Part shown: positions 1-5,948 of the stretch, in pieces
Position numbering within the stretch: the stretch's first letter is position 1
Layout of the letters: the number at the start of each line of letters is the position of its first letter
From: Candidatus Aminicenantota bacterium
GTDB lineage: Bacteria > Acidobacteriota > Aminicenantia > Aminicenantales > JAFGBC01
DNA length: 12,468 nt
Assembly (NCBI GenBank): GCA_016933355.1
Contig: JAFGBC010000226.1
Span: forward strand, 1 to 12,468
Direction of reading: 5' to 3'
Notes under the pieces: generated by a model
Seen by the model: only the letters and a program-made list of their open reading frames with translations
The model's database searches: none
What the model was told of the DNA's origin: nothing
Made by a program: the position numbers and the translations under genes

Positions 1-494
1 AAGGCGCGGACGCCCTCGGGATCGAGCCGGATTTCCTTGGACGGGTTGTAGACCGTCACGTCCGGGCCGACGAGCTGGAGAAGATCCTTGTCGGTCGAGA
101 CGATCAGGGTCGGGATCTTGCGGCGGGCGGCCTGGGCGGCCAGCGTCCCCAAGACGTCGTCGGCCTCGAACCCCTCGGACTCTCGGACCGGGATGCGCAT
201 CGCGGCCAGGATCTCCTTGAGCTTGGGGATCTGGCGGACGAGGTCCTCGGGCATGGGCTTCCGGTTGGCCTTGTAGGCGCTGTAGAGGTCGTGCCGGACG
301 GTCGGCCCTTTGGTGTCGAAGACGACGCCCAGGAAGCGCGGCTTCTCCTCGGCCGTGATCTTGCGAAGGGTCATCAGGAAGCCGTAGATGGCGTTGGTCG
401 GGAACCCGTCCGCGGTCGACAGCCGCTGGATGGCGTAGAAGGACCTGTAGAGAAGGGCGTTGCCGTCGATGAGGACGAGGCGGTCTTCGCTCAT
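1..494 (-). CDS. polA: DNA polymerase I, N-terminal part (5'-3' exonuclease domain), cut by window edge
   Basis: DNA polymerase I removes RNA primers and fills gaps in replication and repair. Only the first 164 codons are visible; the gene runs off the left edge. They match the N-terminal 5' nuclease (FEN-like) domain. The opening reads MSEDRLVLIDGNALLYRSFY, with metal-site Asp10. It is followed by VVFD (Asp60), the R-HxxY--YKANR helical-arch motif (residues 67-78), the acidic cluster EADD (110-113) and STDKDLLQL (Asp135, Asp137). All expected carboxylates in the visible part are present, so the nuclease looks functional. Whether the 3'-5' proofreading and polymerase domains follow cannot be seen. 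The ATG lies 17 nt after the stop of the 92-residue gene upstream, so the two are probably co-transcribed. The only Shine-Dalgarno-like bases sit in a short inverted repeat (499-513). Identity is near certain; the start is well supported by the family N-terminus. Confidence 0.95.
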   Translation of the reverse strand, partial: MSEDRLVLIDGNALLYRSFYAIQRLSTADGFPTNAIYGFLMTLRKITAEEKPRFLGVVFDTKGPTVRHDLYSAYKANRKPMPEDLVRQIPKLKEILAAMRIPVRESEGFEADDVLGTLAAQAARRKIPTLIVSTDKDLLQLVGPDVTVYNPSKEIRLDPEGVRA

Positions 495-498
495 GCCG

Positions 499-513
499 GA
501 GGCGGCCCGCCTC
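499..513 (-). other. Short inverted repeat between the upstream gene's stop and the polA start
   Basis: GAGGCGG and CCGCCTC (7-nt arms, one central base) fill almost all of the gap between the TGA at 512-514 and the polA ATG at 494. Folded as RNA it would give a five-pair GC stem with a five-base loop. It contains the only purine-rich, ribosome-binding-like sequence in front of polA. There is no U-tract, so it is not an obvious terminator. A role in tuning polA translation is possible but unproven; at this GC content such repeats also occur by chance. Confidence 0.35.
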
Positions 514-790
514 AGCCGCGCGGCTTGGCGTCCGGACAAAGCAGATGGTCGAACCGGCCGTCCTCGATCTCGCGCAGGACGACCCCGTGCTGTTCTTCCA
601 TCATGGCCCGGATGGCCGTCTTGCTCTGGGGCGTGCCCAGGACATGGGTGTAGGAGGACTTTCGCGAAGACGCCAGCTTCCCCGACACATAGATGAGCGA
701 TTCGATATACTGGGCGGCCGGCCCTGCGTCCTGGGTTTGGACGTGGACGGGCCGTCCTTTATAGTCGAGCTTGGTGTTGAAGCCGAACAC
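512..790 (-). CDS. Small conserved-looking protein of unknown function upstream of polA
   Basis: A 92-residue protein starting with GTG at 790, preceded by an AAGGGAG ribosome-binding site about eight bases upstream, and ending with TGA at 512. It opens MFGFNTKLDYKGRPVHVQTQ and continues with a DAGPAAQYIESLIYVSGKL segment. This resembles small proteins I associate with Acidobacteria and related groups, in which a 'FNT...HVQTED' opening precedes 'ETLIYVGGEI'; that is recall, not a search result. The pattern suggests a compact mostly beta fold. No signal peptide, membrane segment or metal-binding cysteine pair is visible (one Cys, near the C-terminus). It is followed after 17 nt by polA and has its own promoter candidate at 828-857. 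Function is unknown; the pairing with polA does not by itself imply a role in DNA metabolism. Confidence 0.75.
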   Translation of the reverse strand: MFGFNTKLDYKGRPVHVQTQDAGPAAQYIESLIYVSGKLASSRKSSYTHVLGTPQSKTAIRAMMEEQHGVVLREIEDGRFDHLLCPDAKPRG

Positions 791-827
791 GCTACCACTC
801 CCTTCGTCGACCGGCAGGCCGGCTTTT

Positions 828-857
828 ATTTTAATCGAGACGGGGGGCGGATTTCAA
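828..857 (-). promoter_or_regulatory. Candidate sigma-70-type promoter for the 92-residue gene and polA
   Basis: On the minus strand TTGAAA (857-852) is followed after 18 bp by TAAAAT (833-828). Transcription would begin near 821, giving a leader of roughly 30 nt before the GTG at 790, with room for the AAGGGAG ribosome-binding site. The spacer is very C-rich, and both hexamers differ from consensus at one position. Prediction from sequence only. Confidence 0.5.
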
Positions 858-925
858 GCGTTGATCCCCGGATAATATGTCAAGGGACGCCCCCGATGTC
901 CTCGCCTTGGCCGCGCGTTAGGGGT

Positions 926-953
926 TTGACAAACCAACTCAAGTTGGTATAAT
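926..953 (+). promoter_or_regulatory. Near-consensus sigma-70-type promoter of the yceD-rpmF-fab operon
   Basis: TTGACA (926-931) and TATAAT (948-953) both match the bacterial housekeeping consensus exactly, separated by 16 bp, one short of the ideal 17. The expected transcription start is near 959-961, leaving a leader of about 20 nt with a GAAGGA ribosome-binding site (968-973) six bases before the yceD ATG at 980. This is the strongest promoter in the window and the only obvious one for the eight-gene plus-strand run. An inverted repeat fills the spacer. Confidence 0.8.
933..948. promoter_or_regulatory. Inverted repeat inside the promoter spacer, candidate operator
   Basis: ACCAACT (933-939) and AGTTGGT (942-948) are perfect reverse complements separated by CA. 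They lie exactly between the -35 and -10 hexamers, the last base being the first T of TATAAT. A dimeric regulator bound here would block RNA polymerase, so the arrangement fits a repressor operator. Fatty acid operons in other bacteria are controlled by such dimeric regulators (FapR, FabT, TetR-type), but this sequence does not match a site I know and no regulator gene is in the window. The chance of a 7-bp perfect repeat at precisely this place is small but not negligible. Confidence 0.5.
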
Positions 954-979
954 AGGGCGCAAATCGCGAAGGAATTCCT

Positions 980-1498
980 ATGTTGATCGACGTCGATAAG
1001 CTGACGAAAGACGGTTTGACCGTCAACCGGGACTTCGAGTACCCGAGCGCCGCGCTCGTCGAGGAGGACGCCGCCCTCCTGAAGCCCGTCCACGTCGAGT
1101 TGACGGTCAGCAAGATCGAGGACCAGGTCCGGATCAAGGGCCGCGTCTCGACCCTGATCCGCTTCAACTGCAGCCGGTGCCTGACTCCCTTCGAGTTCCC
1201 GGTCGATTCCCGGTTCGACCTCGTTTTCCTGCCCGAGGAGTTCGAGGAGATCAAGGAGGGGCTCGAGGAGGAGGACGTCAACACGCTCTATTACAGAGCG
1301 CCTCAGATCGATCTGCGCGAGGTCGTCCTGGAGCAGCTGAACCTGACCTTCCCGCTCCGGCCGCTCTGCGCGGAGGACTGCCCGGGCATCTGTCCGGTCT
1401 GCGGTGCCGTGATCCGCGATGGGGCCTGCTCCTGCGCGGTCCCCGGCGGCGACCTCCGGTTGGAGTCGCTCAAATCCTTGATGAAGGACAAGAAGTAA
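980..1498 (+). CDS. yceD: YceD/DUF177 family protein (23S rRNA accumulation factor)
   Basis: A 172-residue member of the DUF177/YceD family. The family is needed for normal accumulation of large-subunit rRNA and is almost always encoded directly before rpmF, as here. The mid-region has the family's CSRCLTPFEFPV motif (Cys64, Cys67), followed by an acidic stretch (residues 86-100). The C-terminal part carries CAEDCPGICPVCG (Cys130, 134, 138, 141) plus CSC (150-152), suggesting a metal site of the cysteine-rich subtype. The start at 980 is supported by GAAGGA six bases upstream and by the promoter at 926-953. The stop TAA abuts the rpmF ATG with no spacer, implying translational coupling. The acidic, cysteine-rich nature fits an RNA/ribosome-associated cytosolic factor; the exact molecular role is not fixed by the sequence. 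Confidence 0.92.
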   Translation: MLIDVDKLTKDGLTVNRDFEYPSAALVEEDAALLKPVHVELTVSKIEDQVRIKGRVSTLIRFNCSRCLTPFEFPVDSRFDLVFLPEEFEEIKEGLEEEDVNTLYYRAPQIDLREVVLEQLNLTFPLRPLCAEDCPGICPVCGAVIRDGACSCAVPGGDLRLESLKSLMKDKK

Positions 1499-1681
1499 AT
1501 GCCCAACCCCAAGAGACGACACTCGCCTTCCCGCAAGGGTAAACGCCGGGCGCATGACGGCCTGACCATTCCGTCCTTTTCCGTCTGTCCCAACTGCGGG
1601 ACGCCCAAGCTGCCTCACCGGGCCTGCCCCAACTGCGGCTTCTACCGGGGCCGCCAGGTCATTGAGGGGACCGAGAAGTAA
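1499..1681 (+). CDS. rpmF: 50S ribosomal protein L32, zinc-binding form
   Basis: The 60-residue product starts MPNPKRRHSPSRKGKRRAHD, the standard basic L32 N-terminus that reaches into 23S rRNA. It carries two CPNCG knuckles (Cys30/Cys33 and Cys43/Cys46), the four-cysteine zinc ribbon. This is the zinc-dependent version rather than the cysteine-free paralogue that some bacteria induce when zinc is scarce. Length is normal for the family. It begins immediately after the yceD stop (TAAATG), with a GAAGG element inside the end of yceD as likely ribosome-binding site, so its translation is probably coupled to yceD. It is followed after 18 bp by plsX; the yceD-rpmF-plsX order is widely conserved in bacteria. 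Confidence 0.97.
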   Translation: MPNPKRRHSPSRKGKRRAHDGLTIPSFSVCPNCGTPKLPHRACPNCGFYRGRQVIEGTEK

Positions 1682-1699
1682 CGCAACCGGATTGTCCCG

Positions 1700-2707
1700 A
1701 TGAGAATCGCCGTTGACGCGATGGGGGGCGATTTCGGCCCGAGGGTGACCGTGGACGGCGCCTTGCGGGCCGCCGCCGATTTTCAGGTCGAAATCCTCCT
1801 GGTCGGCGTCGAGGACATCGTCAAGAAGGAATTCGACCGGCTGCCCCGGACGCGGGCCCGGATCACGATCGTCGAAGCCCCCGAGGCGATCGGGATGGGC
1901 GAAGGATTGTTCTCCTTCCGCAAGAAGGCGCGTTCCTCGATCCGGGTCGGGACGCAGCTCCTCAAGGACGGCGCCGCCGACGCCTTCGTCTCGACCGGCA
2001 ACACGGCCGCCGTCGTCTACATCTCCCGGAAGGTCCTGGGCGCCATGGAAGGCGTCGATAAGCCCGCCCTCGCCCTGCTCGTCTCCTCGCTCCATGGCCT
2101 GACCTTGCTCATCGACGTCGGGGCCAACGCCAATTGCCGGCCCCAGGACCTCAAACAATTCGCCGTCATGGGGCGCGCGTTCATGGAGAGCGCGTTGGGG
2201 CGGACCGACCCCCGGGTCGGACTCATGAGCATCGGCGAGGAGGCCGGCAAAGGCAACGACCTGACCAAGGACGCCTTCCAGCTCCTGTCCGCCGCTCCGG
2301 TCCGCTTCATCGGCAACATCGAAGGCAAGGACCTCTTCAGCGGCAAGGCCGACGTCATCGTCAGCGACGGGTTTACCGGAAACGTCGCGCTCAAGGTCAG
2401 CGAGGGCGTCGTCGAGACGATGTTGGCGCTGGGCCGCCATGAGATCACGAAGAACGTCCTGGCCAAGATCGGGCTGTTCCTGATGAAGAGAAACCTCAAG
2501 AAAGCTTTCAAGCGACTCGACTACGCCGAAACCGGCGGCGCCCTGCTCCTCGGCCTGCAGGGCGTCTGCATCATCGGCCACGGCCGGTCGAACCCGGTCG
2601 CCGTCCGGAACGCGATCCGGCTGGCCCGCGACTTCGTCGCTAACCGGGTTCAGGACCGGATCCGGGCCGAGATCGGCCGGGCCGGCCAGGCAACGGGAGG
2701 CCTGTGA
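1700..2707 (+). CDS. plsX: Phosphate acyltransferase PlsX
   Basis: PlsX converts acyl-ACP and phosphate to acyl-phosphate, which PlsY uses to acylate glycerol-3-phosphate in the first step of phospholipid synthesis. It is a peripheral membrane enzyme. The 335-residue product has the usual length and landmarks: DAMGGDFGP at 6-14, STGNTAA at 98-104, DVGAN at 139-143, GNIEGKDLFSG at 205-215, DGFTGN at 223-228, and the glycine-rich GGALLLGLQGVCIIGHGRS near 279-297. The KIGLFLMKRNLKKAFKRLDY stretch (256-275) is amphipathic and basic and corresponds to the membrane-contact helices. The ribosome-binding site is weak. The TGA ends one base before the fabG ATG, so the two are tightly coupled. No fabH or fabD follows, unlike the classic plsX-fabH-fabD-fabG order. 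Confidence 0.97.
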   Translation: MRIAVDAMGGDFGPRVTVDGALRAAADFQVEILLVGVEDIVKKEFDRLPRTRARITIVEAPEAIGMGEGLFSFRKKARSSIRVGTQLLKDGAADAFVSTGNTAAVVYISRKVLGAMEGVDKPALALLVSSLHGLTLLIDVGANANCRPQDLKQFAVMGRAFMESALGRTDPRVGLMSIGEEAGKGNDLTKDAFQLLSAAPVRFIGNIEGKDLFSGKADVIVSDGFTGNVALKVSEGVVETMLALGRHEITKNVLAKIGLFLMKRNLKKAFKRLDYAETGGALLLGLQGVCIIGHGRSNPVAVRNAIRLARDFVANRVQDRIRAEIGRAGQATGGL

Positions 2708-2708
2708 C

Positions 2709-3455
2709 ATGGACGCGCCGTTCCGGGACAAGATCGCGCTCGTGACCGGGGCGTCCCAGGGGATCGGCGAGGCCATCGCCCTCGACCTGGCCGCCGCCGG
2801 AGCCGGGCTGGCCCTCGTCGACATCCAAGCCGACAAGCTTCAGGCCGTCGCGGCCCGCGTCAAGGCCGCGGGAAGCGAGGCCTCGGTCCACGCCGCCGAC
2901 GTTTCGAGCTCGGCGGAAGTCAACCGGGTCGTCGAGGACATCCTCGCCCGCTGGACGCGGATCGACTTCCTGGTCAACAATGCCGGCATCACCCGCGACA
3001 ACCTCCTCCTCCGGATGAAGGAGGAGGACTGGGACGCCGTCCTGGCCGTCAACCTCAAGGGCACGTACAACTTCTGCCGGGCGGCCGTCCGGTCCATGGT
3101 GGCCCGGCGCTCGGGGCGGATCGTCAACATCGCCTCGGTCGTCGGCGTCATGGGCAACACCAGCCAGTGCAACTACGCGGCCTCCAAGGCGGGGGTCATC
3201 GCCTTCTCGAAGTCGCTCGCGCGCGAGATCGCCTCGCGGGGGATCACCGTCAACTGCGTCGCCCCCGGCTACATCGAGACGGCCATGACGGCCAAGCTCC
3301 CGGAGGCCGTCCGGACGGCGTTCCTGGAGGCCATCCCGCTCGGGCGCTTCGGCCGGCCCGAGGACGTGGCCGCCGCCGTCCGCTTCCTGCTTTCGGACGG
3401 GGCGTCCTTCATCACCGGCCAGGTCATCCATCTTAACGGCGGCATGTATACATGA
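2709..3455 (+). CDS. fabG: 3-oxoacyl-[ACP] reductase FabG
   Basis: FabG reduces 3-ketoacyl-ACP to 3-hydroxyacyl-ACP with NADPH in each round of type II fatty acid elongation. The 248-residue product is a classical short-chain dehydrogenase. The cofactor loop is TGASQGIG (13-20), NNAG is at 90-93, Asn115 lies in AVNLKG, and the catalytic Ser143, Tyr156 and Lys160 lie in the IAS...YAASK segment. The C-terminal ITGQVIHLNGGMYT is typical of FabG rather than of general SDR enzymes, and position between plsX and acpP makes the assignment firm. Many SDR genes are over-annotated as FabG; here both context and sequence agree. The 61-bp gap to acpP holds only a weak GGGG-TTCT-CCCC hairpin (3467-3478) and the acpP ribosome-binding site. 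Confidence 0.96.
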   Translation: MDAPFRDKIALVTGASQGIGEAIALDLAAAGAGLALVDIQADKLQAVAARVKAAGSEASVHAADVSSSAEVNRVVEDILARWTRIDFLVNNAGITRDNLLLRMKEEDWDAVLAVNLKGTYNFCRAAVRSMVARRSGRIVNIASVVGVMGNTSQCNYAASKAGVIAFSKSLAREIASRGITVNCVAPGYIETAMTAKLPEAVRTAFLEAIPLGRFGRPEDVAAAVRFLLSDGASFITGQVIHLNGGMYT

Positions 3456-3501
3456 CGAAGTCCCGCGGGGTTCTCCCCACCGGAGTCCCGGAAATTTGAT
3501 T

Positions 3502-3510
3502 GAGGAGGAG
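3502..3510 (+). promoter_or_regulatory. Strong ribosome-binding site of acpP, deciding its start
   Basis: GAGGAGGAG lies six bases before the ATG at 3517 and is the best Shine-Dalgarno match in the operon. It fixes the acpP start at 3517; an in-frame TTG at 3496 would add seven residues and place the start upstream of this site. A strong site fits the high copy number of acyl carrier protein. Confidence 0.8.
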
Positions 3511-3516
3511 TGGACA

Positions 3517-3759
3517 ATGCAAAGAGAAGAACTCCTGAAGAAGGTCAAGAGCATCGTGGCCGACAAGCTGAGCATCGGCGAGGAGCAGATCACCGAGCAG
3601 GCTTCGTTCATCGACGACCTCGGGGCGGATTCGCTCGATACCGTGGAGCTCGTCATGGCCCTCGAAGACGAGTTCGGGCTCGACATCCCCGACGAGGACG
3701 CCGAGAAGCTGACGACCGTCGGCAAGGCCATGGATTACATCCTGTCCAAGGTGTCCTAA
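3517..3759 (+). CDS. acpP: Acyl carrier protein
   Basis: The 80-residue acidic protein carries growing acyl chains on a phosphopantetheine arm attached to Ser39 of the GADSLDTVEL motif. Residues 1-80 cover the complete four-helix fold: the MQREELLKKVKSIVADKL helix, the long loop to ASFIDDLGADSL, helix II (DTVELVMALEDEFG), DIPDEDAEKLTTVGKAMDYI and the final helix. Length and acidity are standard. The gene sits between fabG and fabF as in many bacteria. A GAGGAGGAG ribosome-binding site six bases upstream supports this start and high expression. Loading of the holo form would need an AcpS encoded elsewhere, and acyl loading a FabD that is not in the window. Confidence 0.98.
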   Translation: MQREELLKKVKSIVADKLSIGEEQITEQASFIDDLGADSLDTVELVMALEDEFGLDIPDEDAEKLTTVGKAMDYILSKVS

Positions 3760-3784
3760 GCCGCCCCCCCGCCCGACCGTCGCC

Positions 3785-5056
3785 ATGGTTTTTTCTGCCG
3801 CGCCAAAGCCTTGCCCGCCGCGGCGGGTCGTCATCACCGGCATCGGCCTCGTCACGCCCTTAGGCGTCGGGACGGCCCGAACCTGGGAGGCCCTGCTTAA
3901 GGGGGAGAACGGCGTCGGCCCGGTCACGCGCTTCGACGCCTCCCGTCTCTCGTCGCGTATCGCGGGCGAAGTCAAGGACTTCGACATCCAGGCCTTCGTC
4001 GACCGGAAGGAGGCCCGCAAGATGGACCTCTTCATCCAGTACGCGGTCGCCGCGGCCCAGCTGGCCGTGGACGACGGGGCCGTCCCGCCCGCGCTCCTTC
4101 AGTCCGACCGCTGCGGCGTTTGCGTCGGGTCCGGGATCGGCGGCATCCAAACGATCGAGGAACAGCACCGGATCCTGCTCGAGAAAGGGCCGGACCGTGT
4201 TTCGCCCTTCTTCCTGGTCGCGACCATCATCAACGAGGCGGGCGGTCAGATCTCGATCCGCTTCGGCGCCAAGGGGCCCAACATGGCGACGGTCACGGCC
4301 TGCAGCACGGGCTGCCACGCGGTCGGGGACTCGGCCCGGATCATCGCCCGCGGCGACGCCGACGTCATGATCGCGGGCGGCGCCGAGGCGGCCGTCTCGC
4401 CGCTGGGCATGGCCGGGTTCTGCGCGATGAAGGCCCTCTCGACCCGGAACGACGACCCAGCCCGCGCCTCGCGGCCGTTCGACGCCGAGCGCGACGGGTT
4501 CGTGATGGGTGAAGGGGCCGGCATCCTGATCCTTGAGGAGCGGAGCGTCGCCGTCCGCCGCGGCGCCAGGATCTACGCCGAGGTCGTCGGTTACGGCATG
4601 ACCGGGGACGCCTACCATGTCTCGGCTCCCGCCCAGGACGCGGACGGCGCGGCTCGGGTCATGCAGCGGGCTATCGAAGACGCCGGGATCGACCCTTCCG
4701 AGGTCGGCTATATCAACGCCCACGGGACCTCGACGATCTACAACGATAGAATCGAAACGGTCGCTATCAAGCGGGTTTTCGGCGACCACGCGGCCAAGAT
4801 CGGGATCAGCTCGACCAAATCTATGACCGGACACCTGCTGGGTGCGACGGGCGGCGTCGAGGCCGGGATCACGGCCCTCTGCCTCAAGCATCAGGTCATG
4901 ACGCCGACGATGAACTATGAAGTCCCCGACCCCGCGTGCGACCTCGACTACGTTCCCAACACGGTCCGACAGGCCGAGTTCCGCTACGGCCTCAGCAACT
5001 CGTTCGGGTTCGGCGGCACGAACGCCGCGATCCTGCTCAAGCGTCACGAGGACTAG
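3785..5056 (+). CDS. fabF: 3-oxoacyl-[ACP] synthase II, FabF
   Basis: FabF condenses malonyl-ACP with acyl-ACP to elongate fatty acids. The 423-residue protein has the KAS II thiolase fold with nucleophile Cys173 (TACSTGCHA), His313 (NAHGTST), Lys345 (STKSMTGH) and His350. The C-terminus keeps the FGFGGTNAAIL loop. The core begins at RRVVITGIGLVTPLG (13-27); the first 12 residues (MVFSAAPKPCPP) are an extra tail relative to the usual start. No clear ribosome-binding site precedes the ATG at 3785, only 25 bp after acpP, so translational coupling or a slightly different start is possible. Active-site residues are complete, so this is a functional elongating synthase. It cannot replace FabH in initiation by simple sequence inference, and no fabH is nearby. 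Confidence 0.97.
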   Translation: MVFSAAPKPCPPRRVVITGIGLVTPLGVGTARTWEALLKGENGVGPVTRFDASRLSSRIAGEVKDFDIQAFVDRKEARKMDLFIQYAVAAAQLAVDDGAVPPALLQSDRCGVCVGSGIGGIQTIEEQHRILLEKGPDRVSPFFLVATIINEAGGQISIRFGAKGPNMATVTACSTGCHAVGDSARIIARGDADVMIAGGAEAAVSPLGMAGFCAMKALSTRNDDPARASRPFDAERDGFVMGEGAGILILEERSVAVRRGARIYAEVVGYGMTGDAYHVSAPAQDADGAARVMQRAIEDAGIDPSEVGYINAHGTSTIYNDRIETVAIKRVFGDHAAKIGISSTKSMTGHLLGATGGVEAGITALCLKHQVMTPTMNYEVPDPACDLDYVPNTVRQAEFRYGLSNSFGFGGTNAAILLKRHED

Positions 5057-5105
5057 CGGCCGGCCGCGAGCCGGCGGGCCCGGGCGGCTCGGGACGGGCC
5101 GGCCC
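5056..5105 (+). other. GC-rich palindromic stretch between fabF and etfB
   Basis: Three structures follow the fabF stop: a 12-bp perfect palindrome (5056-5067, GCGGCCGGCCGC), a hairpin GAGCCG/CGGCTC with an 11-base loop (5068-5090), and a 10-bp palindrome GGGCCGGCCC (5096-5105). The outer two share GGCCGGCC and could pair with each other. No U-tract follows, so there is no standard intrinsic terminator here. It might stabilise the upstream fab mRNA, act as a processing site or reduce read-through into etfBA. This is the longest gap in the plus-strand run (97 bp). Confidence 0.4.
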
Positions 5106-5153
5106 GAGGGGGCGCTGCCTCATGCCGGCGGCTTTCATGAAGGAGAGCAAGGG

Positions 5154-5936
5154 ATGAACATCTTCGTTTTTATCAAGCGGGTCCCCGACACCGAGTCCCG
5201 GATCCGGATCCGGGACGACGGCCGGGCCGTGGCCGAGGACGGCCTGAATTTCATCCTCAGCCCCTACGACGAATACGCCGTCGAGGAAGCCCTCCGGCTC
5301 AAGGAGGCCAAGGGCGGGACGGTCACGGCCGTCGCCCTCGGCCCGGAAACGGCCCTGGTCGTCCTCCGCAAATCTCTGGCCATGGGCGCCGACGAAGCCG
5401 TCCTGATCAAGGACGAAGCCGCCGAGAGCTACGACGGGCTCCGGACGGCGACCATCCTGGCCGCCTATCTCAAGGCCAAAGCCGGCTCCTTCGACCTCCT
5501 TCTGTTCGGAAAGCAGGCCGTGGGCTCCGACAACGCCCAGGTGCCTTCGATGGTCGCCGGGCTCCTGGGCCTGCCCCAGGTCAACGTCGTGACCAAGCTC
5601 GAGATCGGCGACGGCGCGGGGACGGCCTTGCGCGAGATCGAGGGCTCCCGCGAGAAGGTCGTCTTCTCGCTCCCGGCGGTCGTCAGCGCTCAGAAGGGGC
5701 TGAACGAGCCGCGCTACGAGACGCTGCGGGGCATCATGGCCGCCAAGAAGAAAGCCATCCCGGTCCTGACGCCGGCCGAGCTGGGGCTGTCCGCCGAGGA
5801 CACGGCCTCCCGGGTCGAGGTCGTGCGGATCGAGATTCCGCCGGCCCGCAAGGCGGGGACGCTCGTGACCGAGCCGGCCGCCGAGGCGGCGCGCCGGATC
5901 GTCGCCTTCCTGCGCAACGACGCCAAGGTCATCTGA
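5154..5936 (+). CDS. etfB: Electron transfer flavoprotein, beta subunit
   Basis: EtfB pairs with EtfA to form a soluble FAD-containing electron carrier between flavin dehydrogenases (for example acyl-CoA dehydrogenases) and a quinone reductase or other partner. The 260-residue product begins MNIFVFIKRVPDTESRIRI and has the SPYDEYAVEEALRLKE motif (36-51), the nucleotide-binding GKQAVGSDNAQVPSMVAGLLGLPQ region (119-142), and the recognition loop LNEPRYETLRGIMAAKKK (183-200) that contacts partner dehydrogenases in characterised ETFs. The start is supported by AAGGAG (5140-5145) eight bases upstream. A possible 11-codon mini-ORF (5122-5157) overlaps it as ATGA. etfA follows 12 bp later. The partner dehydrogenase and ETF:quinone oxidoreductase are not in the window; whether this ETF is canonical or bifurcating cannot be settled by eye. 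Confidence 0.95.
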   Translation: MNIFVFIKRVPDTESRIRIRDDGRAVAEDGLNFILSPYDEYAVEEALRLKEAKGGTVTAVALGPETALVVLRKSLAMGADEAVLIKDEAAESYDGLRTATILAAYLKAKAGSFDLLLFGKQAVGSDNAQVPSMVAGLLGLPQVNVVTKLEIGDGAGTALREIEGSREKVVFSLPAVVSAQKGLNEPRYETLRGIMAAKKKAIPVLTPAELGLSAEDTASRVEVVRIEIPPARKAGTLVTEPAAEAARRIVAFLRNDAKVI

Positions 5937-5948
5937 GAGGAGCCGTCG

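Larger units (their letters stand above)
791..979. other. Divergent intergenic promoter region
   Basis: The 189-bp gap separates the minus-strand 92-residue/polA unit from the plus-strand yceD-rpmF-fab unit. It is visibly more AT-rich in places than the surrounding genes. It carries a strong plus-strand promoter (926-953) and a weaker minus-strand one (828-857). Between them, around 861-910, I see no coding potential or riboswitch-like structure that I recognise. A second TTGACA on the minus strand (878-883) has no convincing -10 at the right distance. Confidence 0.7.

Noticed and set aside
878..883. Second minus-strand TTGACA in the divergent region.
   Set aside because: No -10-like hexamer lies 15-19 bp downstream on that strand; the TTGAAA/TAAAAT pair at 828-857 is better placed.
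854..2836. Long open frame on the minus strand opposite yceD, rpmF and plsX (about 660 codons).
   Set aside because: It lies antisense to three genes with clear family motifs; its translation is low-complexity, rich in D, G, R, A and Q, and matches no family. In GC-rich DNA the antisense frames of real genes are often open.
3444..3453. Perfect 10-bp palindrome ATGTATACAT at the end of fabG.
   Set aside because: It is made by the last fabG codons (Met-Tyr-Thr) and the start of the stop codon; no promoter or paired element nearby gives it a role.
3467..3478. GGGG-TTCT-CCCC hairpin between fabG and acpP as a terminator.
   Set aside because: Only four base pairs and no U-tract; acpP and fabF must be expressed and no promoter replaces read-through here.
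3860..5047. Long minus-strand open frame opposite fabF.
   Set aside because: Fully antisense to fabF, whose catalytic residues are all intact; composition is typical of a shadow frame.
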